Below are positions 63,945 to 64,000 of a DNA stretch of 64,000 bases, one piece after another. How positions within the stretch are numbered: the stretch's first letter is position 1; each line of letters begins with the position of its first letter. Both the position numbers and the translations under genes were made by a program. The notes under the pieces are model-generated. The model was not told the origin of the DNA, did no database searches, and worked only from the letters and a program-made list of their open reading frames with translations. Location of the stretch: assembly GCA_903939735.1 (NCBI GenBank), contig CAJAIA010000012.1, forward strand, positions 34,180 through 98,179, in the 5' to 3' direction. Source of the DNA: an uncultured Ignavibacteria bacterium (GTDB taxonomy: Bacteria > Bacteroidota > Ignavibacteria > Kapaibacteriales > Kapaibacteriaceae).

Positions 63945-64000
63945 ATGAACGCGCGAGTATGTACAACGATAGCATGGCTAATGGCCATGTGTGTTCTCAT
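63945..64000 (+). CDS. Start of an exported protein (cut by the window edge)
   Basis: Eighteen codons are visible: MNARVCTTIAWLMAMCVL. A short basic start followed by a hydrophobic core is a signal peptide. The ATG has a GGAGG ribosome site 6 nt upstream (63934-63938) and a second GAGG immediately before it. Nothing can be said about the mature protein. Confidence 0.7.
   Translation, partial: MNARVCTTIAWLMAMCVL

Overview
The window is a compact stretch of bacterial chromosome, very probably from the Bacteroidota/Chlorobiota/Kapaibacteriota side of the FCB group. Evidence seen: several very large secreted proteins with type IX secretion (T9SS)-type C-terminal domains ('PNPxxG' ... 'GLY/GMYIVRL'), choice-of-anchor-D/HYDIN-like repeats, many small lipoproteins, and a recurrent promoter element matching the Bacteroidota -7 box TAnnTTTG. 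The choice-of-anchor-rich repertoire resembles Candidatus Kapabacteria, but that is inference. I saw no rRNA, tRNA, CRISPR array, prophage or transposase gene.

Layout. 0-3.4 kb: recR, a methyltransferase, two related lipoproteins flanking a His-rich membrane protein, and a DUF4136 lipoprotein. 3.5-7.2 kb: a T9SS Asp-box propeller protein, a lipoprotein, then a REP-like palindromic element beside typA. 7.2-16.8 kb: typA, two exported paralogues, and a five-gene tripartite efflux operon (TolC, MacA-like adaptor, ATPase, two permeases). 16.8-22.1 kb: mgtE, the feoA-feoB-membrane protein operon on the minus strand with a candidate operator, and a Y-family polymerase. 22.1-32.7 kb: a five-gene minus-strand operon joining a 2-aminomuconate semialdehyde dehydrogenase-like enzyme and a RidA protein to a 1594-residue surface protein, an OmpA-family protein and a peptide-binding lipoprotein. 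32.7-42.2 kb: xerC/D, a Gfo/Idh/MocA oxidoreductase, an outer-membrane protein, an aldo/keto reductase, leuS, an exported protein and a penicillin-binding-type serine hydrolase. 42.2-46.9 kb: a tightly overlapping seven-gene operon (miaE, fmt, a phosphodiesterase, SemiSWEET, elbB, a small HsdR-N-like nuclease-fold protein, pyrC). 46.9-53.2 kb: nfeD, an M16 peptidase, an AddA-like helicase-nuclease and a BaiN-like flavoprotein. 53.2-64 kb: a 1683-residue surface protein, a C25-like protein apparently lacking the catalytic dyad, two amino-acid permeases, a repeat-rich intergenic region, and the first codons of another exported protein.

Two global patterns stand out. First, about nineteen genes or operons are preceded by a TAnnTTTG-like box. 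In nine to ten of them the box ends only 3-5 nt before the start codon, so the mRNA must be leaderless or nearly so; these boxes also settle several start codons (recR, leuS, miaE, tolC). Second, all seven convergent gene pairs either overlap (4-41 bp) or abut within 0-1 nt, leaving no intergenic space for a terminator. Two divergent pairs have their -7 boxes only 3-5 bp apart, i.e. compact bidirectional promoters. The least expected items are the feoA operator overlapping the promoter, the FeoB G4 motif change, the catabolic-enzyme/surface-protein operon and the dyad-less C25-like protein.
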